The notes below the pieces were generated by a model. It was not told where the DNA came from. It saw only the letters and a program-made list of their open reading frames with translations, and did no database searches. From Fidelibacterota bacterium (GTDB lineage Bacteria; Fidelibacterota; Marinisomatia; Marinisomatales; CAZVFT01): a stretch of DNA of 20,028 bases. The DNA lies in contig JACNLN010000085.1 of NCBI GenBank assembly GCA_014381485.1, positions 1 through 20,028 of the forward strand. The letters are read 5' to 3'. The position numbers and the translations under genes were made by a program. Position 1 is the stretch's first letter. Each line of letters starts with the position of its first letter. Shown one piece after another: positions 1 to 8,534 of the stretch.

Positions 1-2
1 TG

Positions 3-51
3 CAGGAAATTTCCTGATGTAAGGTCTGTAAATATTTGTTATTTTTTACAG
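3..51. promoter_or_regulatory. Upstream region of eno with two inverted repeats
   Basis: Two inverted repeats lie upstream of enolase. Positions 3-16 form a perfect 14-base palindrome (CAGGAAATTTCCTG). Positions 26-32 (CTGTAAA) and 45-51 (TTTACAG) form a 7-base inverted repeat with a 12-base gap. Either could be an operator or an RNA hairpin in the eno leader. I see no convincing -35/-10 pair, and the upstream gene is outside the window, so the first palindrome might instead belong to its 3' end. Function is not known. Confidence 0.3.
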
Positions 52-100
52 GTAGTTATGTATTGAAAAATTTCACTATTGTAAAGTAAGGAGTAAGAAT

Positions 101-1393
101 ATGTTATCTGTTGTTATCAAAGCTGTAAAAGGAAGAGAGATTTTAGATTCTCGAGGTAACCCCACAGTTGAAGTTGATATTATTTTGGAAGATGGCAGTT
201 CAGGTCGTGCCGCCGTTCCATCTGGTGCTTCAACAGGAACACATGAAGCTGTAGAATTGCGAGATGGAGATAGAAGCCGGTATCTGGGAAAAGGCGTTAA
301 ACAGGCGGTTACAAACGTAAACGACATACTGGGACCAGCGGGGATTGGAGAAAATGCTCTGGACCAAAATTCCCTGGGTGAAAAATTAATTGAGTTGGAT
401 GGAACATCCAATAAGGAACGGTATGGGGCAAATGCTATTCTTGGCATTTCAATGGCGGTGGCTCGAGCTGCATCAGCTTCAAAAAAAGTTCCATTATTTT
501 CATATTTGTCTGAGGGGAAAGCCACTGTTCTTCCAATTCCTATGATGAATATTCTGAATGGGGGACAGCATGCAGATAATAACGTTGATATTCAGGAGTT
601 TATGATTTTTCCTGTGGGAGCAACCAGTTTTGCAGAGGCACTTCAGATGGGGACGGAGACCTTCCATCAGCTGAAGAGTGTTTTAAAGAAAAAAGGATTA
701 AATACGTCTGTGGGTGATGAGGGGGGCTTCGCCCCGGATCTTCGTTCCAATGAGGAGGCAATTGAGGTCATTCTGGAAGCGGCATCAAATACAGGATATC
801 AGATTGGAAAGCAGCTCTTCATTGCACTGGATGTTGCTGCCAGTGAAATTTATGATGTGGATAGACAAGTCTACATTTTAGAATCAGAAGAAAAAGAGCT
901 GACCTCAGAAGAAATGGTAGAGTATTATTACAGATTGGTGTCACAATATCCCATTATCTCCATCGAAGATGGTCTTGCAGAGGATGACTGGGAAGGGTGG
1001 TCAATCCAGAATAACAAACTTGGAAGTAAAATCCAAATTGTGGGAGATGACCTGACAGTAACCAATGTTGACAGGCTTCAGAAAGCCATTGATATTCGAG
1101 CAATGAATGCTATTCTTATCAAGTTGAATCAGGTAGGAACGGTGACAGAAACAGTTGAAACCATCGATCTTGCAAGAGAGAATGGAATGGCTGCAGTTGT
1201 TTCTCATCGCTCTGGCGAAACTGAAGATACATTCATTGCAGATTTTTGTGTAGCAATGGGAAATGGACAGATAAAAACAGGTTCTGCATCCAGAACGGAT
1301 AGAATTTGCAAATACAATCAGCTTATCCGGATTGAAGAGACATTAGGATCGGATGCCAAATTCCCGGGTAAGGAGGTACTGGGTCTTTCCTGA
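101..1393 (+). CDS. eno: Enolase (phosphopyruvate hydratase)
   Basis: Catalyses the reversible dehydration of 2-phosphoglycerate to phosphoenolpyruvate in glycolysis and gluconeogenesis; cytosolic and Mg-dependent. At 430 residues it has the usual family length. Visible landmarks are the mobile loop SGASTG (41-46), the substrate-binding His157, the general acid Glu207 in SVGDEGGF, the metal ligands Asp244, Glu289 and Asp316, the catalytic base Lys341 in ILIKLNQVGT, the SHRSGETED loop (368-376) and Lys392 in KTGSASRTDR. Every catalytic residue expected for the family is present. The start is supported by a Shine-Dalgarno sequence (TAAGGAG, 87-93) seven bases before the ATG. Its TGA stop overlaps the ATG of the next gene by one base (TGATG), so the two are very probably co-transcribed and translationally coupled. 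Enolase next to an ftsB-like gene is a common bacterial arrangement. Confidence 0.98.
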   Translation: MLSVVIKAVKGREILDSRGNPTVEVDIILEDGSSGRAAVPSGASTGTHEAVELRDGDRSRYLGKGVKQAVTNVNDILGPAGIGENALDQNSLGEKLIELDGTSNKERYGANAILGISMAVARAASASKKVPLFSYLSEGKATVLPIPMMNILNGGQHADNNVDIQEFMIFPVGATSFAEALQMGTETFHQLKSVLKKKGLNTSVGDEGGFAPDLRSNEEAIEVILEAASNTGYQIGKQLFIALDVAASEIYDVDRQVYILESEEKELTSEEMVEYYYRLVSQYPIISIEDGLAEDDWEGWSIQNNKLGSKIQIVGDDLTVTNVDRLQKAIDIRAMNAILIKLNQVGTVTETVETIDLARENGMAAVVSHRSGETEDTFIADFCVAMGNGQIKTGSASRTDRICKYNQLIRIEETLGSDAKFPGKEVLGLS

Positions 1394-1734
1394 TGGCAAG
1401 ACGAAGAACAATTAGTCGCCGCCGTGTATCTTCACGCCGCCGAAAAAGTGGGGAAAAACTCGTACCAAAAATTTTAGTACTCGTCGGGTTTGTCCTTATC
1501 ATTGTATTTTTCTTTGGTGACCACGGAATTTATAAACTGTATGAAAAAAAAAGAGAAAAGAAACAACTTCTTGAAGAAATAGACCAACTTCGCGCTAAAC
1601 AACAGAAGTTGTTGGATGAAAAGGATCGGTTGAAGAATGATATCGAATACATTGAAAAAATAGCCCGCGAACGATACAGGATGGCTAAACCGGGTGAAAA
1701 AGTGTTTAAGGTTATAGAAAAAAAAGAAGAGTGA
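1393..1734 (+). CDS. ftsB: FtsB/DivIC-family septum formation initiator protein
   Basis: A small bitopic membrane protein of the divisome. FtsB/DivIC proteins form a coiled-coil complex with FtsL and FtsQ/DivIB that regulates septal peptidoglycan synthesis. The 113 residues show a very basic cytoplasmic N terminus (about 1-24, rich in Arg and Lys), one transmembrane helix (about 25-41), a coiled coil (about 50-88, with repeated Lys/Glu/Leu heptads) and the family C-terminal motif IEKIARERYRMAKPGEKVF (88-106). Length and layout fit the family. The basic tail is longer than in E. coli FtsB and closer to DivIC-like proteins, so the exact subfamily is open. The start codon overlaps the eno stop. 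Only 11 bases separate its stop from the convergent dtd gene, with no clear terminator between them. Confidence 0.88.
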   Translation: MARRRTISRRRVSSRRRKSGEKLVPKILVLVGFVLIIVFFFGDHGIYKLYEKKREKKQLLEEIDQLRAKQQKLLDEKDRLKNDIEYIEKIARERYRMAKPGEKVFKVIEKKEE

Positions 1735-1745
1735 TCTGTCTCTAT

Positions 1746-2198
1746 TTAAAACTTAACTTGATGGGTATCCAGAACAAAAGTAACAGGACCATCATTGATC
1801 AAATGGACATCCATCATAGCACCAAAGACTCCAGATTCAACTGGAATAGACTTTGATTTAAGTTGAGAAATAAATTCGTTATATAGGTATTCACCTTTTT
1901 CGGGGCTGGCAGCTCTAACGAAACTTGGTCTACGTCCCTTTCTCCAATCACCACAGAGAGTAAATTGGCTTACTACCAGTGCGGATCCACCGATGTCCAG
2001 GATTGAGCGATTCATTTTGCCGTGTTCGTCATGAAAAATACGAAACCCGGTAATTTTATTTGCGAGAAAGTCAACTTCCTTTTCTGTGTCCTCTTCAAAA
2101 ACCCCGAGAAATATCAGTAAGCCTGCCCCTATTTCTCCAACGCTGTTTTCGTCAATGGTAACAGTAGCTGTTGATACTCTTTGGATAAGAGCGATCAT
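1746..2198 (-). CDS. dtd: D-aminoacyl-tRNA deacylase
   Basis: Hydrolyses D-aminoacyl-tRNA, and in this family also mischarged Gly-tRNA(Ala), releasing D-amino acids so that they do not enter protein. It acts as a cytosolic homodimer. From the ATG at 2198 the protein is 150 residues, the normal length, and opens with the family signature MIALIQRVS. The SQFT active-site motif is at 77-80, FGAMM at 125-129 and the NDGPVT motif, which carries the Gly-cis-Pro chirality filter, at 135-140. An ATG twelve bases further upstream is in frame, but I chose 2198 because the family begins there and because it forms an ATGA overlap with the dnaE stop, the usual sign of translational coupling. It is the last gene of the long minus-strand run. 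Nearby murI makes D-glutamate, a possible source of D-amino acids, although D-Glu itself is not a known major Dtd substrate. Confidence 0.95.
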   Translation of the reverse strand: MIALIQRVSTATVTIDENSVGEIGAGLLIFLGVFEEDTEKEVDFLANKITGFRIFHDEHGKMNRSILDIGGSALVVSQFTLCGDWRKGRRPSFVRAASPEKGEYLYNEFISQLKSKSIPVESGVFGAMMDVHLINDGPVTFVLDTHQVKF

Positions 2199-5100
2199 GA
2201 ATCTAACCATACGTTTTGATCACCATAGAGACCCCTCAGCGTATCTATAAAGGTGTCGTTTGCATCGACTTTTATTGTATCTGTCTCAATCAGTTTGCCA
2301 TTTCTATCTTCATCGTGAATATGGAAAAGGAGGGGGCTACTGCCCGTGTGTTTTTTCGCCATCTCGTAAAGAGAATCTACATCCGTTACCTTCATTTTAT
2401 TTGCTTCGATGAATATATGTACTTTTTTGACATGTCGGTTTCTTACTTCTTCGAGAGAGAAGACTTTTTCAACGATGACTTTAAGACCCTGATCATTCAT
2501 CTGTGTGGTAGAACGACCCTGAATAAAAATGAGCTGGTCTTTTTTAATGAGGGGCTGATATCGCATGTATGGTTCATGGAAGATGAGAGCTTCAAGTTTT
2601 CCACCTATGCAGTCCAGTACGAAAAATGCCATTTGCTGATTTTTCTTATCATAATGAAGCTTAAAATCCTGAACAATCCCTCCAATTTTAATGATATCCG
2701 GATGGAGATGGTCGTCTTCTTCAGAAAAATCAAAGTTAGAGAATGCTTCAAGTTCAGCAGCGTATTTTAATAAAGGATGGCCAGTAAAATAAAATCCAAT
2801 GAGGTTCTTTTCACGTTTAAGTTTTTCAGACTGACTCCAATCATCCAGATCGGGTAAAATGAGAAGGGTGTGAACAGAGCTTGATGATGTTTTACTGGAG
2901 CCAAACAGATCAAACTGGTTGGTATTTGATTCCACCTGTCGCTGGTGTGCGTATCTTAAGGCTCTATCCACTGCAGCATACTTTTGTGCCCGATTCCCTT
3001 CGAGAGAATCCATAGTACCAGCTTCAATGAGGCTTTCAATCACCCTTTTATTCACAATCCGGGTATCCAGATGTTCACAAAATTGATAGATATTTTTAAA
3101 AGGGCCATTTTTATTTCTGGAATCAATGATATTCTTCAGAGCTTTTATTCCAACGTTTTTTATAGCATTCAGTCCAAAGGAGATAGTTTTATTATTGATT
3201 GCTCGAAAAATGATATCAGATAAATTAATGTCTGGAGGCTCGACCCTGATCTTAAGTTTACGACATTCGTTGATCAACGTGACAACCCGATTTGTGTTGG
3301 ACATTTCACTGGTGAGATTAGCTGCCATAAACTCAGATTGATAGTGGGTTTTAAGATACGCAGTCTGATATGCGAGATAGGCGTAGGCAGTACTGTGACT
3401 TTTATTAAATCCATATTGAGCGAATCTCTCAATGAGTTCATAAATCTGTTCTGAAACCCTTCTGGAAATTCCGTTTTTTATTCCTCCTTTAATAAATGAT
3501 TCTTGTTGAGTTTTCATCAACTGCCGCTGTTTTTTCCCCATTGCTCGTCGCATAATATCTGCCTGAGCCAGTGAGAATCCAGCAATGGTATTAGCAATCT
3601 GCATTACCTGTTCCTGATAGACAATGATGCCATAGGTCTCTCTTAGAACTGACTTTAATTTGGGATGGAGATAGTGAATTTTTTTCTTACCATTTTTTCG
3701 TTGAATAAAATCGTCAATATTTTCAATCGGCCCTGGGCGGTATAAAGCATTCATAGCGATAAGGTCTTCAATACAGGTAGGTTTGAGTTTTTTTAAATAT
3801 TCCCTCATTCCTGCTGATTCAAATTGAAACACGCCAATGGTGTCTCCCCGGGAAAACATCTTGTAAACATCGGGGTCATCAAGGGGTATTTTATCCATGT
3901 CAATATCAATTCCCTGCTCTTTAAGTAAAATAACCGTTTGATTAATGACCGTCAGGTTCCTGAGTCCTAAAAAGTCCATTTTCAACAAACCAAGTGACTC
4001 AAGTGACTTCATATCATACTGGGAGGTAATATCGCCCTGAGGAGATTTGTAAAGGGGGATATAATTTGTTAATTCACCGGGTGCAATGACAACGCCGGCT
4101 GCATGAGTGGAAGCGTGGCGATTCATTCCCTCGAGTACTTTTGAAAACTCAACAAGTTCCTTGTGAATTTTATCCTGATCAGCAACTTTACGAAGATCTG
4201 GATTGATTTGTAGAGATCCATCCAGGGTTATGCCAGGTCCCGGGGGGATCATCTTTGCGATTCTGTCCACCTCTCCATAGCTCAGACCTAAAACCCGTCC
4301 AACATCACGAATAACCTGACGTGCCTTGAGTTTTCCAAAGGTAATGATTTGTGTGACGGAATTATCGCCATAGCGTTTTTTGATATAATCAATGACTTCT
4401 CCTCTCCGCTCATAACAAAAATCAATGTCAATATCTGGCAGGGATGCTCGCTCAGGATTTAGAAATCGTTCGAAAAGCAAGTTATGTTTGATTGGATCAA
4501 TGGTTGTGATTCCAAGAGTGTAGGAGACAAGGCTTCCTGCTGCCGAACCACGTCCGGGACCTACGGGAATAGATTCACGTTTTGCATATTGGACAAAATC
4601 TGCTACAATAAGAAAGTATCCAGCAAACCCCATTTTTTGAATACTTTTCAATTCGAGTTCCAGCCGCTGTTCAACTTCAGGTGGGGTCGGGTCATATAAC
4701 TCTTTTAATCGCTTGTGACACAGGGAAGCCAGGTAACTGTCAGGATTGGTCTTTTCCATACTTTCTGGGATGGGGAACGTAGGAAGTAGAGACACATTTA
4801 ATGGTATATCAACCTCACATAAATCAACAATCATTCGAGTGTTTTCAATAGCATCTGGATAGTCTTTAAACAGCTGCCACATCTGGTCTTGAGATTTGAG
4901 ATAAAATTCTGAAGTGGTATAATGGTGTCGTTTAGGATCTTTCCGCTCTTTTCCCGTCCCGAGACAAAGCATAATATCGTGAGCTGTCCAATGTTCAGGC
5001 AGGGCATAATGGGCATCGTTGGTGGCAACAAGAGGAATATTCAGCTCTCTCGAAAGTTTGGCAACTGTTTTGCGTGCCGCTTCTTCTTCTGGGAGACCAT

Positions 5101-5638
5101 GATCCTGAAGTTCGAGGTAAAATCGGTCGGTAAAGATTTCGGATAAACTGAGAGCCGCTTTCTTTGCTCCTTCGTAGTTGTCCTTAATTGCATTTTCCTG
5201 CACTTCACCCTTAAGACAGGCAGAGAGACAGATTATACCGTTGTTGTATTCGCGGAGAAGACTTTTATCAATCCGGGGGCGATAGTAGAACCCCTCAAGG
5301 TATCCCATGGTTATCAGTTTTATTAAATTTTCATAGCCTTCATAGTTCTGGGCTAATAAAACGAGGTGGTTGTTTCCCCATCCCCCACCTTGTCGGGGAC
5401 TTTTCTCAAAGCGAGAACCTACGGCAACATATGCTTCTACCCCGATGACGGGCTTAATACCAGCTGCTTTTGCTTTTTGGTAAAATGAAATAGCGGAAAA
5501 AAGATTGCCGTGCTCCGTTACTCCCACTGCATTCATATTGAGATTGGATACCGTGTCCACCAATGTATTTACAGTTTGAGCTGCATCCAGAAGGCTGTAA
5601 TCGGTGTGATTATGAAGGTGTATGAATTCAGATTCCAT
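2195..5638 (-). CDS. dnaE: DNA polymerase III alpha subunit (DnaE)
   Basis: The catalytic subunit of the replicative C-family DNA polymerase. The 1147 residues are of DnaE1 length. An N-terminal PHP domain (about 5-280) keeps likely metal ligands: HNH (9-11), TEHG (41-44, Glu where Asp is commoner), Glu68, His91 and the NDAH motif (207-210). These suggest a metal-binding PHP domain unlike the degenerate one of E. coli. The polymerase core has GPGRGSAAGS (360-369), catalytic Asp402 and Asp404 in PDIDIDF, and Asp555 in KMDFLGL. Helix-hairpin-helix segments and a C-terminal OB fold (about 990-1060, from IIKIGGIVQDF) follow. The replicative DnaE1 type is favoured over DnaE2 by the full-length C-terminal region. 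No strong Shine-Dalgarno precedes the ATG. The stop overlaps the dtd start (ATGA). No inteins or frameshifts were seen. Confidence 0.97.
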   Translation of the reverse strand: MESEFIHLHNHTDYSLLDAAQTVNTLVDTVSNLNMNAVGVTEHGNLFSAISFYQKAKAAGIKPVIGVEAYVAVGSRFEKSPRQGGGWGNNHLVLLAQNYEGYENLIKLITMGYLEGFYYRPRIDKSLLREYNNGIICLSACLKGEVQENAIKDNYEGAKKAALSLSEIFTDRFYLELQDHGLPEEEAARKTVAKLSRELNIPLVATNDAHYALPEHWTAHDIMLCLGTGKERKDPKRHHYTTSEFYLKSQDQMWQLFKDYPDAIENTRMIVDLCEVDIPLNVSLLPTFPIPESMEKTNPDSYLASLCHKRLKELYDPTPPEVEQRLELELKSIQKMGFAGYFLIVADFVQYAKRESIPVGPGRGSAAGSLVSYTLGITTIDPIKHNLLFERFLNPERASLPDIDIDFCYERRGEVIDYIKKRYGDNSVTQIITFGKLKARQVIRDVGRVLGLSYGEVDRIAKMIPPGPGITLDGSLQINPDLRKVADQDKIHKELVEFSKVLEGMNRHASTHAAGVVIAPGELTNYIPLYKSPQGDITSQYDMKSLESLGLLKMDFLGLRNLTVINQTVILLKEQGIDIDMDKIPLDDPDVYKMFSRGDTIGVFQFESAGMREYLKKLKPTCIEDLIAMNALYRPGPIENIDDFIQRKNGKKKIHYLHPKLKSVLRETYGIIVYQEQVMQIANTIAGFSLAQADIMRRAMGKKQRQLMKTQQESFIKGGIKNGISRRVSEQIYELIERFAQYGFNKSHSTAYAYLAYQTAYLKTHYQSEFMAANLTSEMSNTNRVVTLINECRKLKIRVEPPDINLSDIIFRAINNKTISFGLNAIKNVGIKALKNIIDSRNKNGPFKNIYQFCEHLDTRIVNKRVIESLIEAGTMDSLEGNRAQKYAAVDRALRYAHQRQVESNTNQFDLFGSSKTSSSSVHTLLILPDLDDWSQSEKLKREKNLIGFYFTGHPLLKYAAELEAFSNFDFSEEDDHLHPDIIKIGGIVQDFKLHYDKKNQQMAFFVLDCIGGKLEALIFHEPYMRYQPLIKKDQLIFIQGRSTTQMNDQGLKVIVEKVFSLEEVRNRHVKKVHIFIEANKMKVTDVDSLYEMAKKHTGSSPLLFHIHDEDRNGKLIETDTIKVDANDTFIDTLRGLYGDQNVWLDS

Positions 5639-5654
5639 TGTTAACCAAACACTT

Positions 5655-5704
5655 AAATTGTTCTAAAACGTAAAAAGTAAAACGTAATGAGTAAAAAACA
5701 ATTT
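5655..5704. repeat. AT-rich inverted repeat in the ubiA-dnaE gap
   Basis: The 109-base gap between ubiA and dnaE contains AAATTGTT (5655-5662) and its exact reverse complement AACAATTT (5697-5704), bracketing 34 bases of quasi-tandem sequence in which AAAACGTAA occurs twice (5665-5673 and 5679-5687). The surrounding bases also contain CACTTAA twice (5650-5656 and 5721-5727). It may be a small mobile repeat or a hairpin in the dnaE leader; no protein-coding signal is present. Confidence 0.4.
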
Positions 5705-5747
5705 GTAAAAATACTTTCATCACTTAAGTACTAACCGCCACAGAAAC

Positions 5748-6581
5748 TTAGCCCAGATACACTGCCAGCAGACCGGCAAAAATACATGCTTTCAAAATTT
5801 GTGATATGCGAGAAAATGTGCTTATCGAGGGCTTTTTCATCAGTAGTAATATAACATAAAGAAGAGGAATTTCAATTCCCAAAACAAGGGTAATGAGGTA
5901 AAATTTCCCATAGATGCTGAGCCAGAAAGGAAGCAGGGTACCGATAGACAAAAGGATAATGAAAGTAATGGCAAGATAAACCGATTTCCCCAATCCAAAT
6001 CTGATGGGAAATGTGTTCAGATTAACAGTTCGATCTCCCTCGATGTCAGCCATATCTTTTACAAATTCGCGAATGAGGGTGAATCCAAATGCAAGACAAG
6101 CTGGTACCAGCATCCCCCAGATGTTTCCAAGAGCAGCACCGGAAAAAATGAATACCAGTCCAAGAGTAAACGAAACCACCACGTTTCCCACAAGAATCCG
6201 CCCTTTAAACCAAAGGGTGTAGAAGACCAAGAGAGGAGTTGCGATGAACGTAGCTATAATAAATGCAGAAAGGTTAATCTGATATGAAATAATTATGCCA
6301 ACCAGAAAGAGAATGATTGCACTCCAGAGTGCTACCACAGGAGGGATAATCCCACTGGGAAGGGGACGATTGGCTCGGTTGATTTGATCCATCTCCAGGT
6401 CCCGGTAGTCATTGAACGCATTTGCAGCGGCATTCAGAGATACGACGACCAGAATAGCGGATATGATGGTTCCAGTTTGTCCCAGTTCTTTTAAGACAGC
6501 AGCGGATATGAGAACAGATAAAGCCCCCAAAAACAGGTTGATGGGGCGGAACAAGTGAATGAGTGCAATGAATTGCCTCAT
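5748..6581 (-). CDS. UbiA-family prenyltransferase, resembling digeranylgeranylglyceryl-phosphate synthase
   Basis: An integral membrane prenyltransferase of the UbiA superfamily. The 277 residues form roughly eight to nine hydrophobic helices. The first Asp-rich motif, NDYRDLEMD (57-65), is followed by QINRANRPLPSG, and the second is KDMADIEGDR (175-184) followed by TFPIRFG. These flanking sequences look more like archaeal geranylgeranylglyceryl-phosphate geranylgeranyltransferase (second ether-bond step of archaeal lipids) than like MenA or heme O synthase. Bacteria of the FCB group have been reported to carry such homologues. The substrate cannot be settled from sequence alone: a quinone, (bacterio)chlorophyll or other isoprenoid acceptor remains possible. 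Its ATG overlaps the prmC stop (ATGA), so it is coupled to a translation gene with no obvious functional link. No partner GGGP synthase is present in this window. Confidence 0.85.
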   Translation of the reverse strand: MRQFIALIHLFRPINLFLGALSVLISAAVLKELGQTGTIISAILVVVSLNAAANAFNDYRDLEMDQINRANRPLPSGIIPPVVALWSAIILFLVGIIISYQINLSAFIIATFIATPLLVFYTLWFKGRILVGNVVVSFTLGLVFIFSGAALGNIWGMLVPACLAFGFTLIREFVKDMADIEGDRTVNLNTFPIRFGLGKSVYLAITFIILLSIGTLLPFWLSIYGKFYLITLVLGIEIPLLYVILLLMKKPSISTFSRISQILKACIFAGLLAVYLG

Positions 6582-7462
6582 TGGGGCATCTCTACTGTCA
6601 ACACTCGATTGTTACCGTTGAGGTCTTTATGAAGAGTAACTTTTCCGATATTGGATTTTCGAAATATTTCAGCGACCTGCAGGGGGTGATTCTCAAATCC
6701 CGTTTCGAGTATCATTGCACCACAACGATTGATTTTTTCAAGAGCCAATTCTGCAAAGCGACGATAAAATATAAGTCCATCCGCTCCATCTGTTAACGCG
6801 TGTAGCGGTTCGTGGTCACGGATGTCGGGCATAAGTTTATTTACTTCATCTTTTTTAACATAAGGTGGATTGCTGACAAGCAAATCGCAAGTACCGGGGA
6901 AATCATTTTTAAGAATGTCTAAGTGAAGGAATTCTATTTTATCTGAAACCCCGTTTTTCTCTCCATTGAGATGTGCTACTTTTAAAGCAGATTCGCTTTT
7001 ATCGACAGCTAAAATCTGAACATCATCGAGCCGGGATGCAAGGGCAATGGCGATACACCCGCTACCAGTACCCACATCAACGATCTTTTTGGCACCAATT
7101 CGTTTTGACCGTTCGATTGCAATCTCTACAACCGTCTCAGTTTCAGGTCGTGGAATGATAACGTCTGAATTCACATAAAATGGGAGACTGTAGAATTCTG
7201 TTTTCCCAGTAATGTATTGAAGCGGTTCTCTTGAAAGCCGTCGTTTGACCCAAGATTTTAGTGTGCTAAGATCATGTTGTGAAATAGACAGGTCAAATTT
7301 GAGATATAGATCAATGCGTGACAGGGACAGGAGATCTGTCAGGAGCCACTCAATTTCGTGACGTGGATTTTCAAAACCTTTTTCACTAAAATATTGCTCT
7401 CCCCATTTAATAACATCAATAACCTGCCACTGCTTATTCCTTCTTATGGGAGCAGATGACAA
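6578..7462 (-). CDS. prmC: Peptide chain release factor N5-glutamine methyltransferase
   Basis: Methylates the glutamine of the GGQ motif of class I release factors, using S-adenosylmethionine, which improves peptide release. The 294 residues comprise an N-terminal helical substrate-binding domain (about 11-90) and a Rossmann methyltransferase domain with IPRPETE (103-109), the SAM-binding GTGSGCIAIAL (131-141) and the catalytic NPPY (198-201). Length is typical. The start used is a TTG at 7462, four bases after the prfA stop. No clear Shine-Dalgarno is visible, and the conserved family sequence starts only near residue 11 (QWQVIDVIKW), so the exact start is uncertain; reinitiation after prfA is the likely mechanism. 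Adjacency to its substrate gene prfA is the classic arrangement and supports the assignment. Confidence 0.96.
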   Translation of the reverse strand: MSSAPIRRNKQWQVIDVIKWGEQYFSEKGFENPRHEIEWLLTDLLSLSRIDLYLKFDLSISQHDLSTLKSWVKRRLSREPLQYITGKTEFYSLPFYVNSDVIIPRPETETVVEIAIERSKRIGAKKIVDVGTGSGCIAIALASRLDDVQILAVDKSESALKVAHLNGEKNGVSDKIEFLHLDILKNDFPGTCDLLVSNPPYVKKDEVNKLMPDIRDHEPLHALTDGADGLIFYRRFAELALEKINRCGAMILETGFENHPLQVAEIFRKSNIGKVTLHKDLNGNNRVLTVEMPQ

Positions 7463-7466
7463 GAGT

Positions 7467-8528
7467 TTAATCAGACTTTAATTTTTCCATCTGATCAGCC
7501 AGGCGGAGTTGTTCGATCAGCTCACCAAGGTTACCATCCAAAATATAGCTAAGTTTGTAGAGAGTCAGATCAATTCGGTGGTCGGTAACTCTGTTTTGAG
7601 GGAAATTGTATGTGCGGATTTTAGCAGATCGATCTCCCGTTGAGATCATTGATTTTCTGACTTCCGCTCGCTCTGCTTGTTGTTTTTCTGTTTTCAATGC
7701 AAGCAGTCTTGATCTGAGAACTTTCATAGCAGCTGTGCGGTTTTTATGTTGAGATTTTTCATCCTGGCAGGTTACCACAATACCACTGGGAATATGGGTA
7801 ATGCGAATAGCTGACTCGGTCTTGTTTACATGCTGCCCACCCGCACCACTAGCCCTGAAGGTATCAATTCGAATGTCTTCAGGATCGATATTGATGTCAA
7901 TTTCGTCTGCCTCAGGTAACACAGCCACTGTGGAAGCTGAGGTGTGTATGCGCCCGCTGGCTTCTGTTACTGGGACACGTTGAACACGATGTACACCAGC
8001 TTCAAATTTCATCTCGCCAAACACCTTACCTCCCTGAAGTAAAAAGATAATCTCTTTAAAACCACCTGAGCCAGTTTCATTGCTGCTCAAGATTTTATGT
8101 TTCCATGCTTTTTTTTCCGCATAATGGATGTACATCCTGTAAAGATCAGCAGCAAAAATAGCAGCTTCTTCACCACCTGTTCCAGCACGAATTTCCACAA
8201 TAGTGTTCTTGTTATCTCTTGGATCCTTGGGGATGAGAAGCAGTTTTAGTTCCTTTTCTAATTCTACCTGCTGGTTAAGAAGGTGCTCCAATTCATCTTT
8301 AGCAATAGCTTTAAGATCTTCATCGTCGATCTCAAGGATAGCTTCATCATCTTCAATTTGGGAGATAAGTCTGAGATATTCTTTGCCCTTTTTTATTATT
8401 GGTTCCAAATCGTGATGTTGCTTAGCAATCTCGCTGTATTTATTCGGATCAGAAAGAATGTCAGCGTCACCCAACTGTTTGGTGATGACATCGTATTTGC
8501 TAATTAATTCTTTAATTTTATCTAGCAT
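7467..8528 (-). CDS. prfA: Peptide chain release factor 1 (RF1)
   Basis: Recognises UAA and UAG stop codons in the ribosomal A site and triggers hydrolysis of peptidyl-tRNA. The 353 residues match RF1 length. The codon-recognition tripeptide is PVT (186-188, within RVQRVPVTE), the RF1 type; RF2 would have SPF. The catalytic GGQ is at 230-232 in ASGAGGQHVN; Gln232 is the expected target of PrmC, encoded immediately downstream. No internal frameshift of the RF2 kind is seen. The ATG at 8528 is only six bases after the T run of a terminator-like hairpin, and the Shine-Dalgarno is weak (GACGG), so expression may depend on read-through from rpmE. Confidence 0.97.
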   Translation of the reverse strand: MLDKIKELISKYDVITKQLGDADILSDPNKYSEIAKQHHDLEPIIKKGKEYLRLISQIEDDEAILEIDDEDLKAIAKDELEHLLNQQVELEKELKLLLIPKDPRDNKNTIVEIRAGTGGEEAAIFAADLYRMYIHYAEKKAWKHKILSSNETGSGGFKEIIFLLQGGKVFGEMKFEAGVHRVQRVPVTEASGRIHTSASTVAVLPEADEIDINIDPEDIRIDTFRASGAGGQHVNKTESAIRITHIPSGIVVTCQDEKSQHKNRTAAMKVLRSRLLALKTEKQQAERAEVRKSMISTGDRSAKIRTYNFPQNRVTDHRIDLTLYKLSYILDGNLGELIEQLRLADQMEKLKSD

Positions 8529-8534
8529 ACCGTC

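Noticed and set aside
76..525. 149-codon open frame antisense to eno
   Set aside because: It lies wholly opposite conserved enolase coding sequence, has no family features and no ribosome-binding site; a shadow frame.
2216..2770. 184-codon open frame on the plus strand opposite dnaE
   Set aside because: Its composition (many Phe and Ile) is that of an antisense shadow of a conserved gene; no recognisable motif.
5385..5410. A GTCGGGG/CCCCGAC-like stretch inside dnaE encoding SPRQGGGWG, possibly another in-frame repeat insertion
   Set aside because: This is a loop of the PHP domain that varies in DnaE proteins, and the match to the other repeats is only about eight bases, so chance is a sufficient explanation.
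7467..8528. RF2 (prfB) instead of RF1
   Set aside because: The codon-recognition tripeptide is PVT, not SPF, and there is no internal programmed-frameshift site.
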